NCBI RefSeq assembly: GCF_028369065.1 | Contig: NZ_JAQNDA010000009.1 | Location: forward strand, 113,046 to 177,045 | DNA length: 64,000 nucleotides | Origin: Marinobacter sp. SS21 | Lineage (GTDB): Bacteria > Pseudomonadota > Gammaproteobacteria > Pseudomonadales > Oleiphilaceae | Reading direction: 5' to 3' | In this document: positions 47,215-55,333 of the stretch, piece after piece | How the letters are laid out: every line of letters starts with the position of its first letter | How positions within the stretch are numbered: position 1 is the first letter of the stretch | Made by a program: the position numbers and the translations under genes | The notes under the pieces: generated by a model | Databases searched by the model: none | Seen by the model: the letters and a program-made list of their open reading frames with translations, nothing else | Told to the model about the DNA's origin: nothing

Positions 47215-47345
47215 CTAACTCTGTGGCACTCTCGGAGTCCTGCTAATCTTTTCCGGCTGTCACCCCAAGAGTAACCGTTCTTCCCAACCAGTCGCTGCAT
47301 TGGCCGGCTAGCGGATGGTGTCTGGAATCATTGGGCGAGAATTTA

Positions 47346-47426
47346 GGGGACAGGTCTTGTCTTTAGCTTTTTTATCTTTTTGCCATCAGGAGTGGGGAAG
47401 GGCAAAAGGAAAGACCTGGCCCGAAA
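47346..47426. repeat. Palindromic repeat family B, copy in the IS5-MITE gap
   Basis: CAGGTCTTGTCTTT (47351 on) pairs with AAAGGAAAGACCTG (ending 47418) across about 40 bases that include a T-rich stretch. The same design is at 48446, 53541, 55181 and 59311. Confidence 0.8.
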
Positions 47427-47447
47427 TTTGTCTAGCAACAAAGCTAG

Positions 47448-47745
47448 GGAGCCTCTGATTAACTCCGGATCACCTCTGGCATTCAGAGCCATTCACAATC
47501 AAGGCGCGACTTTTTAGTCATGTCTGGACTTGGCAGTAATGTCTGGACCTTGCAAAAAGGCGCAACGCCGAGTGTGGATGGCTCTGAACGCCCCGCAGGG
47601 CGCGCTCTGAAGGCTGCACCTGCGGCGTTGCGGCCCTTGCCAAGGCCAAGTTCTTTATCAAAACAGGGCCATTGGCTGCGAACCGCGTCTTGCATCTACA
47701 GCCTTCAGATCGCGCAGAGGCGATTCGGAGTTAATCAGAGGCTCC
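47448..47745. mobile_element. MITE copy 2 (298 bp), inverted relative to copy 1
   Basis: Same 20-base inverted ends as copy 1 and CTAG duplications at 47444-47447 and 47746-47749. It is nearly identical to the reverse complement of 31197-31475 except for about 19 extra bases formed by a local duplication of the AGTAATGTCTGGAC region. It ends 7 bases beyond the stop codon of the next minus-strand gene. Confidence 0.93.
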
Positions 47746-47752
47746 CTAGAGG

Positions 47753-48394
47753 TCACCATTCAATATCTGGCCATTCGCGAGAATCATGTAGCTCGTGGGG
47801 AGAACACCCATGCTTCTTGGCCTCCCGCTCAAGCATAGCGGAATATTCTAGATACTCAGGCGACCACTGGGCCATTGATCGAATCAGGGCTGGCAAGCGG
47901 CGGAATCTCAGCTTACCAGAGCCACCTTCGTAGAGGTACGAATAGGCCACATCTGTAACGTAGCCATCCAAGAAATCCGGGGTTACGGCCCCGATTGATG
48001 GATAGATTGAGACCACCTCACTACCAACCTTCGGATCGTACCCGACAAGAGCCGATTCCACACAGTACTCGAGCCTGGCCAGGTTGGACTGGTGCTCTTT
48101 GTTCGTGGGACGGTATGCCGCAAGTTGACGGAGGTAGGAGGTGTAAAAAATGATGTGGGGCCATACAAAACGGGTGCCGAACTGCGTCCCGGACGGCGAT
48201 TTTCGTGTTTCCCGTTGGCGCTCAAAGGCCTTTCGGATTTCGTAGGCCACAGACAATGCATGTTCGTGCTGATCCGCGGCTCCATTGGGAGCATCGCACA
48301 GATAGTGAATCGTTTCGTGAAGATTCTCTAGATCATCTGCGTGCCCGAATAATGCGAGCCCGGTACCCTTTTTCGTCGGCGTGGCATGTAGCAT
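47753..48394 (-). CDS. Unknown protein, DUF6904-like
   Basis: 213 residues. The start MLHATPTKKGTGLALFGHADDLENLHETIHYLCD fits what is recalled of the small DUF6904 family (ATPT..GTG..L.G...DL..L...IH). No enzyme motif or membrane segment is seen. The MITE sits only 3 bases beyond its stop and flanking duplication, so the reading frame is intact but its transcript end was replaced. Confidence 0.55.
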   Translation of the reverse strand: MLHATPTKKGTGLALFGHADDLENLHETIHYLCDAPNGAADQHEHALSVAYEIRKAFERQRETRKSPSGTQFGTRFVWPHIIFYTSYLRQLAAYRPTNKEHQSNLARLEYCVESALVGYDPKVGSEVVSIYPSIGAVTPDFLDGYVTDVAYSYLYEGGSGKLRFRRLPALIRSMAQWSPEYLEYSAMLEREAKKHGCSPHELHDSREWPDIEW

Positions 48395-48445
48395 CCATGG
48401 TCCTCAATTTTTAAAGAAGTTGTCGGTAAAAGTGTTAGCAATATC

Positions 48446-48519
48446 GGGGACAGGTTTTATCTTTTACTAATTTGGTTTTCCCTCAGGTGGGAAGGGCAAA
48501 AGGGTATCTGACCCCGAAA
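48446..48519. repeat. Palindromic repeat family B copy
   Basis: GGGGACAGGTTTTATCTTTTACT pairs loosely with GGGCAAAAGGGTATCTGACC; degenerate but the order of segments is that of the family. Confidence 0.65.
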
Positions 48520-48548
48520 TGCAGAATACTTTGCCGTGCCAATCTTGG

Positions 48549-49013
48549 TTATGTTAATTGTTGGATGGCAAGCCCCACCGAGCGCTTTACGTGGTCGTAT
48601 ATAGCAGGGCAGTTGCCCGATCTGGGGCCAGCTACGTTCAAAACACTTACGTTGAAATCACGGACGAACTCGCCAAGAAGCTCTGCTGCCAGTAGAGGTT
48701 CAACCAAAGCAATATCAATAAGCTTGTACGGTTTATTCTGCCGAATACAAAAAAGAACGGTTGTTTCCGTCCCTCCACCCACATAAGACTCATAAAAAAT
48801 AGCGGTACCGTCTGAATCTATGATGTTTTGCTTCGTTCGCTGGCGATAACCACCACCGATTTCCGTCAACGTGTACCCGTCATTGATTGGCCCATCCTCC
48901 GCCATTCCTCCAACAGGGCAGCTTCCGCCGATTGGAAAAGCCAACTCAAGAGCTGCATCCAGTGCCGCCCGATCAGCACCGGTTTGTCCACCACTTATGA
49001 TCTTTGAGAGCAT
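48549..49013 (-). CDS. Putative molybdenum carrier / circularly permuted SLOG-fold protein
   Basis: 154 residues. KIISGGQTGADRAALDAALE at the N-terminus, GSCPVGGMAEDGPINDGYTLTE and QRTKQNIIDSDGTAIFYE are the signatures of the MoCo_carrier/YpsA-like SLOG family, where GGQTGAD binds a nucleotide or nucleotide-like ligand. SLOG domains occur in nucleotide-signal and defence contexts as well as cofactor handling; the role here is open. It is a single gene among repeats. Confidence 0.87.
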   Translation of the reverse strand: MLSKIISGGQTGADRAALDAALELAFPIGGSCPVGGMAEDGPINDGYTLTEIGGGYRQRTKQNIIDSDGTAIFYESYVGGGTETTVLFCIRQNKPYKLIDIALVEPLLAAELLGEFVRDFNVSVLNVAGPRSGNCPAIYDHVKRSVGLAIQQLT

Positions 49014-49394
49014 CGTTTATCCTGATCTCCATTCTCACGCATGACACCGATATAGGTCATAAAATAAATCTGTCCCGGTTTTATGCGGTTTTATGTTGGT
49101 TGTTTGCCTTGAAAAGGTAGCACTGTTCGATACCCAATGGCGGAATGGAAGCCGAATGGCGTGGCAGGGCGCTTCGGCTTGGCTAAGCTGAATATACTAA
49201 GCCAAACATAACTATTCAGTTGGCCTTGCTTGAAAAAGCCATCGTCTTTGTCCGTGCAAGTCCGTGTCGTCCGTGGCTAAAAATGTTCTGAAGGTATTTG
49301 TTTGAGCCACGGACGACACGGACCTGCACGGACGAAATAAATAGAACATTGAATTGAATAGCTACAGCCGAACGAAAACAGGCGGAGATATCAG
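49014..49394. other. 381-bp gap with a family A arm and a long hairpin
   Basis: Contains AAAATAAATCTGTCCCGGTTTT (49060-49082) and the 29-bp inverted repeat listed separately. No gene is seen. The promoter of the glutamine synthetase-like operon must lie here. Confidence 0.6.
49250..49333. promoter_or_regulatory. 29-bp inverted repeat upstream of the GS-ALDH-ADH operon
   Basis: Left arm 49250-49278 and right arm 49305-49333 are complementary at 28 of 29 positions with a 26-base loop. The right arm contains CACGGAC three times (CCACGGAC, ACACGGAC, GCACGGAC). It ends 62 bases before the operon start. It could be a regulator site, an RNA hairpin or a repeat element; a similar CCACGGACTAACACGGACC occurs just after the operon (53371-53389). 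Confidence 0.6.
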
Positions 49395-50765
49395 ATGCAG
49401 CCCGAAGATGTGAAAACCCTTGAGGATGCCAAGGCCATCGTCGAAGATCGCCAAGCCACCCAGGTCAAGGTGGGGGCCTTCGACATCGACGGCGTGTTGC
49501 GCGGCAAGTACATGAGCCGGGACAAGTTTCTCTCCGCGCTGGAACACGGGTTCGGGTTCTGCGATGTGGTATTCGGCTGGGACAGCAACGACCAGCTCTA
49601 TGACAACGTGGCATTCACCGGCTGGCACACCGCCTATCCGGATGCCTGGGCTCGTATTGTTCCGGACAGTTGCCGCGAGATCCCTTTCGAAGGCAATACC
49701 CTGTTTTTCCTGTGCGAATTCACCGGGCGCACCGAGGCGATATGCCCCCGTGGACTGCTGCGCCGGGTACTGGAACGGGCGGACTCACTGGGTTTCAAAA
49801 CCCTTACCGGCTTCGAGTTCGAGTTCTTCATGTTCCAGGAGACGCCCCAGTCGGTGCGGGAGAAGAACTATCGCGAACTGAAGACCATCACGCCGGGCTT
49901 CTTCGGCTATTCCGTGCTGCGCAACTCGGTGATGGGCGAGTTCTATAACGACTTCATGACCTACTGCCGGGACCTGGACATGGCGATGGAAGGCTTCCAC
50001 ACTGAAACCGGCCCCGGCGTGCTCGAGGCCGCCCTGGGTGTGGACGAAGCCCTGCGGGCTGCCGACAAGGCCGCCCTGTTCAAGACCTTTACCAAGGTGT
50101 ATGCCGAACGCCACGGGATGATGGCCACCTTCATGGCGAAATGGTCCCCGGACTATCCCGGCCAGAGTGGCCACATCCATTTATCGCTGCACAAACCCGA
50201 TGGCGGTTCGGCTTTTCATGAGGAGAGCAACACGCCCCATCACCTGTCAGAGACCATGCGCCATTTCATCGGTGGACAGCAGACCCTGATGCCGGAGCTC
50301 CTGGCGATGGTCGCCTGCACTGTCAACAGTTACACTCGCCTGGTTCCGGGCGCCTGGGCGCCCACGGCCGCCAGCTGGGGCATTGAGAACCGCACCTGCG
50401 CGCTGCGGGCCATCCCCGGTTTGCCCAAGTCCCAGCGGGTGGAATATCGCATATCGGCGGCGGACATAAACCCCTACATCGCATTGGCCGCCAGCCTGGC
50501 CTCGGGGCTGTGGGGAATCGAAAACCGCGTCGAGCCGGATACTCCCATCGAGGGCAACGCCTACGACATGACCTTTCCCCCGGAACGCCAACTGCCCACC
50601 ACGCTGACGGAGGCCGCGGCCCGCCTGCGGCAGTCCAAGGTGGCACGGGACTACTTCGGCGACGCCTTCGTCGACCATTACACGGCGACCCGTGAGTGGG
50701 AGGAGCGGGAATTCCGCAAGGCCATTACCGACTGGGAACTGCAACGTTATTTTGAAATCATCTGA
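49395..50765 (+). CDS. Glutamine synthetase-family gamma-glutamyl ligase
   Basis: 456 residues, GS fold: N-terminal beta-grasp (VGAFDIDGVLRGKYMSRDKF) and catalytic barrel with FEFEFFMF (metal Glu), ETGPGVLEAAL, GHIHLSL and IENRTCALR. The sequence is of the GlnA/PuuA-like branch that ligates glutamate to amines rather than ammonia. Its partners are an aldehyde dehydrogenase and an iron alcohol dehydrogenase, with 16 and 0 bases between genes. That set fits gamma-glutamylation of an amino alcohol (for example ethanolamine) followed by two oxidations, as proposed for GlnA4-type systems. Confidence 0.88.
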   Translation: MQPEDVKTLEDAKAIVEDRQATQVKVGAFDIDGVLRGKYMSRDKFLSALEHGFGFCDVVFGWDSNDQLYDNVAFTGWHTAYPDAWARIVPDSCREIPFEGNTLFFLCEFTGRTEAICPRGLLRRVLERADSLGFKTLTGFEFEFFMFQETPQSVREKNYRELKTITPGFFGYSVLRNSVMGEFYNDFMTYCRDLDMAMEGFHTETGPGVLEAALGVDEALRAADKAALFKTFTKVYAERHGMMATFMAKWSPDYPGQSGHIHLSLHKPDGGSAFHEESNTPHHLSETMRHFIGGQQTLMPELLAMVACTVNSYTRLVPGAWAPTAASWGIENRTCALRAIPGLPKSQRVEYRISAADINPYIALAASLASGLWGIENRVEPDTPIEGNAYDMTFPPERQLPTTLTEAAARLRQSKVARDYFGDAFVDHYTATREWEEREFRKAITDWELQRYFEII

Positions 50766-50781
50766 TGGAGTGGAAACGCTT

Positions 50782-52185
50782 ATGTCGGATATGGCACGCA
50801 TTATCAGCCCTGTGGATGGCTCCCTTTATGCCGAGCGGCCCTATTTAAGCCAATCCCAGGCCCGGCAGGCCGTGAGTCGGGCCACGGAGGCCCAGCGGGC
50901 CTGGCGGGACACCGCCCTGGATGAACGCCTGCGCATTCTGGACAACGCCGTGGATACGTTGCTGGAACAGCAGGATGAGTTATCGGAAGAACTGGCCTGG
51001 CAAATGGGCCGCCCCATAGCCCAGGGCCCCGGGGAAGCCAGGGGGTTCGCCGAACGCGCCCGTTACATGCTTGAGATAGCGCCCCGCGCGCTGGCCCCGA
51101 TCGAGATCGCGGGCAAGGCCGGATTCAAACGCTACATCCTGCGCGACCCGGTTGGCGTGGTGCTGACCATCGCGCCATGGAATTTCCCCTACATGACGGC
51201 GGTCAACTCGGTTTGGCCGGCACTGGCCGCGGGCAACGCCGTTTTGTTGAAACACGCGCAACAGACCCTGATCTGCGCCGAACGCCTGGAGCGGGTATTA
51301 CGGCAGTCAGGCCTGCCCGAGGGGGTCTTCCAGGCGGTGCACCTCGGCCATTGCACCACCGCCGCCCTGTTACGGGAACCCGCCATTCGCCTTGTCAGTT
51401 TTACCGGCTCGGTGCGCGGTGGCCGCAACATTCAGCAAGCGGTGGCACAAAGCGGTCAATTCGCCGGCACCGCCCTGGAACTGGGCGGCAAAGACCCGGC
51501 CTATGTCCGGGCGGACGCGGATATAACCGACGCCGCGGTCAACCTGGCGGACGGTGCCTTCTTCAACAGCGGCCAGTCCTGTTGCTCGGTGGAGCGCCTC
51601 TATGTCCATCGGGACGTTTACCAACCCTTTGTCGAGGCCCTGGCGGCCGAAGCGCTGAAGCTGTCCCTGGGCACCCCGCTGGACCGGGGCACCACCCTGG
51701 GGCCAATGGTGAGGGCGGGTGCCGCCGACTTCGTGCGCGCCCAGGTCGCCGAGGCGGTCCAGGCCGGCGCCACCGCCGTGATCGACCCCAAGCACTTTGC
51801 CCAAGACAAGCCGGGCACCGCCTATATGGCACCACAGATCCTGACCGGTGTGGACCATGGCATGCGGGTGATGACTGAGGAAAGTTTTGGCCCCGTGGTG
51901 GGCGTGATGGCCGTCGCCTCGGACGACGAAGCCATCCGGCTGATGAACGACAGCGAGTTCGGGCTCTCCGCCTCGATCTGGACACCGGACCTGGAGGCCG
52001 CCGAACGCCTGGGCCGCCAGGTGCAAACCGGCACCCTGTTCATGAACCGCTGTGATGTGCTCGACCCCGCCCTGGCCTGGACCGGCGTGAGACACAGCGG
52101 CCACGGTGCCTCCTTGTCGGAACTGGGCTATGACGCCCTGACCCAACCCAAGAGTTTTCATTTGAGACTACCCAGTGGAGGCTAG
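50782..52185 (+). CDS. Aldehyde dehydrogenase
   Basis: 467 residues from the ATG at 50782 (the frame is open 30 codons upstream inside the previous gene and is rejected). Motifs: TIAPWNFPY, FTGSVRGGR, ALELGGKDPAYV (catalytic Glu) and FFNSGQSCCSVERLYVH (catalytic Cys), then EESFGPVVGVM. It oxidises an aldehyde with NAD(P). Between a gamma-glutamyl ligase and an alcohol dehydrogenase it would take a gamma-glutamylated amino aldehyde to the acid. GGAG lies upstream of its start. Confidence 0.95.
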   Translation: MSDMARIISPVDGSLYAERPYLSQSQARQAVSRATEAQRAWRDTALDERLRILDNAVDTLLEQQDELSEELAWQMGRPIAQGPGEARGFAERARYMLEIAPRALAPIEIAGKAGFKRYILRDPVGVVLTIAPWNFPYMTAVNSVWPALAAGNAVLLKHAQQTLICAERLERVLRQSGLPEGVFQAVHLGHCTTAALLREPAIRLVSFTGSVRGGRNIQQAVAQSGQFAGTALELGGKDPAYVRADADITDAAVNLADGAFFNSGQSCCSVERLYVHRDVYQPFVEALAAEALKLSLGTPLDRGTTLGPMVRAGAADFVRAQVAEAVQAGATAVIDPKHFAQDKPGTAYMAPQILTGVDHGMRVMTEESFGPVVGVMAVASDDEAIRLMNDSEFGLSASIWTPDLEAAERLGRQVQTGTLFMNRCDVLDPALAWTGVRHSGHGASLSELGYDALTQPKSFHLRLPSGG

Positions 52186-53382
52186 ATGAGCCGGGAACAA
52201 TCCTTGATCGCAAACTGGGGCCTGCCCAATCGTATGCTGATCGGCCCTGGCCGCTTGCAGGAGTTGCCATTGCTGTGCAACGAACTGGGCTTCAAGGCCC
52301 CCTTGCTGGTCACCGACTGTGGCCTGGCCAACCTGCCCATGGTGACTGGAACGCTGAAGGCGCTGACGGACGCCGGCCTGGACGCCGACCTGTTTGCCGA
52401 CGTGGAGGGCAACCCCACCGGACGTATGGTCGAGGCCGGCGTGGCCGCCTATCGGGCGGGCGGACATGACAGCGTGGTCGCCCTGGGCGGCGGCAGCGGC
52501 CTGGACGTGGGCAAGGCCATTGCCTTCATGGCTGGCCAGACGCGTCCGATCTGGGATTTCGAGGACATCGGCGATTACTGGAAACGCGCCGACCCGGAAG
52601 GCATCGCGCCCGTCATCGCCATCCCCACCACCGCCGGCACCGGCTCCGAGGTCGGCCGGGCCGCGGTCATTTCGAACGAAGCCGAACTGCGCAAGGTGAT
52701 CGTTTTTCATCCCAGGATGCTACCGGTGACCGTCATCCTCGACCCCGAGTTGACCACGGGGCTGCCGGCCCCGGTCACCGCCGCGACCGGGCTGGATGCG
52801 TTCATACACTGCTTCGAGGCCTACTGCGCACCGGGTTTCCATCCGATTTGCGATGGCATTGCCCTGGAAGGTATGCGCCTGGTGGCCAGGGCGCTGCCGG
52901 TTGCCTACCAGGACGGGCATAACCTGAAGGCACGTACCGAAATGCTGGCCGCGGCAAGCATGGGGGCTATTGCCTTCCAGAAAGGGCTTGGTGGCGTGCA
53001 TGCCATCTCCCATGCCGTCGGGGCGATGTACCGCACCCACCACGGCCTGACCAATGCCATCGTGCTGCCCTATGTCATGGTGCATAACCGGGACCACATT
53101 GAAGATCGCATGAAACCCATCGCCCAGGTTGTCGGCCTGGCGGAGACAAGCTTCGAGGCGGTATTGCAGTGGGTACTGGCGTTCCGACGGGACCTGGGCA
53201 TCCCCCATACCCTGGCGGAGCTGGATGTACCGCTCGACCAGGCCAAGGAGGTTGGTCGCCTCGCCGCAGAGGACCCTTCGGCCGCGGGCAACCCGCGGTC
53301 CGTCGATGCCAATGACCTGGAGACAATATTTCGCAACGCCGTTCAGGGGAAACTGCCCAGGGCAAGGTGGGCCACGGACTAA
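52186..53382 (+). CDS. Iron-containing alcohol dehydrogenase
   Basis: 398 residues. It starts directly after the stop of the aldehyde dehydrogenase gene with GGAGG inside that gene's end. LGGGSGLDVGKAIAF binds NAD, TTAGTGSEVGRAAVIS follows, and metal ligands lie in GLDAFIHCFEAYCAP and GGVHAISHAVGAMYRTHHG. It would oxidise the hydroxyl of the gamma-glutamylated amino alcohol. No amidohydrolase to release the amino acid is seen in the window, so the pathway needs a gene elsewhere. Confidence 0.94.
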   Translation: MSREQSLIANWGLPNRMLIGPGRLQELPLLCNELGFKAPLLVTDCGLANLPMVTGTLKALTDAGLDADLFADVEGNPTGRMVEAGVAAYRAGGHDSVVALGGGSGLDVGKAIAFMAGQTRPIWDFEDIGDYWKRADPEGIAPVIAIPTTAGTGSEVGRAAVISNEAELRKVIVFHPRMLPVTVILDPELTTGLPAPVTAATGLDAFIHCFEAYCAPGFHPICDGIALEGMRLVARALPVAYQDGHNLKARTEMLAAASMGAIAFQKGLGGVHAISHAVGAMYRTHHGLTNAIVLPYVMVHNRDHIEDRMKPIAQVVGLAETSFEAVLQWVLAFRRDLGIPHTLAELDVPLDQAKEVGRLAAEDPSAAGNPRSVDANDLETIFRNAVQGKLPRARWATD

Positions 53383-53540
53383 CACGGACCAATACAAACA
53401 GAAAGTATCGCTCTTCAATACCTTTGGCTTATCAAGCTGCAACCTTTGCGGAAGTGCTCGCCTGTATTCCAGGCTCCCGGCAGAGTAATCCTTGTCAACA
53501 CGTCATGACCGATAGAGCGAGAGCTGCTGGGGTGTTCAAG

Positions 53541-53606
53541 TTTTGCCTTTTGCCTTTTGCCTTTGAGGATGGGGAGGGAAAAAGGCAAGACCCGGCCCTC
53601 ATGCTC
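53541..53606. repeat. Palindromic repeat family B copy with TTTTGCC triplication
   Basis: TTTTGCCTTTTGCCTTTTGC faces AAAAAGGCAAGACCC across a GAGGATGGGGAGG middle. The right end CCGGCCCTCATGCTCG is shared with 43030-43045. Confidence 0.85.
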
Positions 53607-53635
53607 GCAACGGAACCTAACCCACAAACATGAAG

Positions 53636-53718
53636 GGAAACCGGGACAGACTTATTTTCACTGGTTTGACAGGCTCTTAAATAATACTGTCCCGGCTTTC
53701 TACTCTGTCCCGGTTTTC
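53636..53718. repeat. Palindromic repeat family A copy with doubled right arm
   Basis: GGAAACCGGGACAGACTTATTTTCACTGG and ACTGTCCCGGCTTTCTACTC then CTGTCCCGGTTTTC: the right arm is present twice. A third decayed arm (AAAATAAACCTGCTCCGGTTTTT) is at 53772-53794. The 461-base gap 53383-53843 holds only these repeats. Confidence 0.88.
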
Positions 53719-53843
53719 TATAGACTGATTATTTATAATTCAATCTGACCCCTTGTCACGTGGCAGGCCCTAAAATAAACCTGCTCCGGTTTTTAAGTGA
53801 TCATACCAACAAGGCGCGAGGCCAACAGTAAGGTGGCAGGACT

Positions 53844-55058
53844 ATGATAGAAGTTCGACGGCCAAAGGATCTGGCGCGACTGCGTCGCCTGGCCCTGAAC
53901 GCCCAGGGGTTGTTGCAGAACCAACCGTTTGGGCGTGGTTTGGCCGGGGCACGCAGAGCCATCAACCACGTGGGCTATGTGCAGATCGACACCATCTCGG
54001 TGGTGGAGCGTGCGCACCATCACGTGCTTCACTCCCGGGTACCCGGGTTCGAACCGGCGATGATCGACCGGCTGTTGCGCAGTCGCGACATCTTCGAATA
54101 CTGGTCTCACGCAGCCGCCTTTCTGCCAATCGACGATTATCGTTTTTCCTTACCCTACAAACATGCCATCAAGAGCGGGCAAACCCACTGGTACCGAAAC
54201 CCGGACAGGAAACTGATGAGGGAGCTGCTTACCCGCATCCGTTCCGATGGCCCTTTGAGGTCCCGGGACGTGGAGGCCGGCGCCAGAAAACAGGCCGGTT
54301 GGTGGGACTGGAAGCCCGCCAAGAAAGCCCTCGAACAGCTGTACATGGAAGGCGACCTGATGGTCAGTGATCGGGATGGTTTTCAGAAAACCTACGATCT
54401 GACCGAGCGGGTGTTGCCGGCTCACCTTAATACAGCCATGCCCAGCGTGGAAGAGTTTGCCACGCACCTGATTGATCAACAGTTGCGTTGCCATGGGATG
54501 GTGTCACTTAAGGGGCTGACGTACCTGCGCCGCAACACCGAACTGCGCAAGGCGGTGAAAGTCCAGGTCAACGATCGGCTCGCGCAAGGTACCTTGGAGC
54601 AGGTTCAGGTGAATGGCGGCGACGTGTTCCTGTTGGAAGCGGGGGCATTTGAACAGTCTCTTCCAAGGCTGAAACAGCGGCTGAAAATTCTGTCTCCCTT
54701 TGACAACAGCGTGATCCAGCGTGACCGGCTCAAGGCCCTGTTCCAGTACGACTACCAGATTGAATGCTATGTACCAGAAGCCAAGCGGCAGTATGGCTAC
54801 TTCTGCTTGCCATTGTTGTACCGCGATGAATTTATAGGCCGGATGGATTGCAAGGCCCACCGGAGAATCAGGCAACTGGAAATCAAATCCCTGCACCTGG
54901 AACCCCGCAGCTCTGACACCGATGCGGTGATCTCGGCCCTGGTTGACGCCGTCGCGCAGTTCCTTCTGTTTCAGAACTGTGATTCGGTCACACTGACCCA
55001 GATTTATCCGCAGCCGTTAACACAAACCGTACGCAGTGCCCTGGAGGCTTGGGGTTGA
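53844..55058 (+). CDS. ycaQ: YcaQ/AlkX-like DNA glycosylase (HTH_42 winged-helix family)
   Basis: 404 residues. The family start RRLALNAQGLL and HVGYVQIDTISVVERAHHHVLHSRVPGF carry the catalytic QxD motif (Gln47-Asp49) typical of E. coli YcaQ, a glycosylase that unhooks DNA interstrand crosslinks. IFEYWSHAAAFLPIDDYRFSLPY and LSPFDNSVIQRDRLKALFQYDYQIECYVPEAKRQYGYFCLPLLY are further conserved blocks. It is probably a cytosolic repair enzyme. It stands alone between palindromic repeats. Confidence 0.9.
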   Translation: MIEVRRPKDLARLRRLALNAQGLLQNQPFGRGLAGARRAINHVGYVQIDTISVVERAHHHVLHSRVPGFEPAMIDRLLRSRDIFEYWSHAAAFLPIDDYRFSLPYKHAIKSGQTHWYRNPDRKLMRELLTRIRSDGPLRSRDVEAGARKQAGWWDWKPAKKALEQLYMEGDLMVSDRDGFQKTYDLTERVLPAHLNTAMPSVEEFATHLIDQQLRCHGMVSLKGLTYLRRNTELRKAVKVQVNDRLAQGTLEQVQVNGGDVFLLEAGAFEQSLPRLKQRLKILSPFDNSVIQRDRLKALFQYDYQIECYVPEAKRQYGYFCLPLLYRDEFIGRMDCKAHRRIRQLEIKSLHLEPRSSDTDAVISALVDAVAQFLLFQNCDSVTLTQIYPQPLTQTVRSALEAWG

Positions 55059-55088
55059 TAGAGAATCGGGGCCGAGTCTTGAGTGAGA

Positions 55089-55153
55089 GGAAACCGGGAC
55101 AGAACTATTTTCACTTGTTTGACAGCCTCTTAAATAAATCTGTTCCGATTTTC
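55089..55153. repeat. Palindromic repeat family A copy
   Basis: GGAAACCGGGACAGAACTAT and CTTAAATAAATCTGTTCCGATTTT flank TTTCACTTGTTTGACAGCCT, very like 39023-39087. Confidence 0.9.
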
Positions 55154-55180
55154 CCAGAAGCTTCGAGAAGCTTCGGGGTC

Positions 55181-55246
55181 GGGTCTTGCCTTTTGCTCTC
55201 GATTTTATGCTTCTGCACGAGGGGGCAAAAGGCAAGACCCTGAAAT
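55181..55246. repeat. Palindromic repeat family B, best example
   Basis: GGGTCTTGCCTTTTGC (55181-55196) is perfectly complementary to GCAAAAGGCAAGACCC (55225-55240), loop 28 bases. The flank TGAAATAC is shared with other copies. Confidence 0.92.
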
Positions 55247-55333
55247 ACTAAAAATCAGTCTGACCCAATCTGATACGGATATTCCTGAGGTTCAAGGCGA
55301 TGGTTAGGGCTGTCAGATCGTAAGGAGAACTGA

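Noticed and set aside
46145..47218. 357-codon plus-strand frame over the IS5 element
   Set aside because: Antisense of the confirmed IS5 transposase.
55181..55246. Rho-independent terminator of the YcaQ-like gene
   Set aside because: The same palindrome recurs at unrelated positions and lacks a T tract after the stem, so it is better described as a dispersed repeat.
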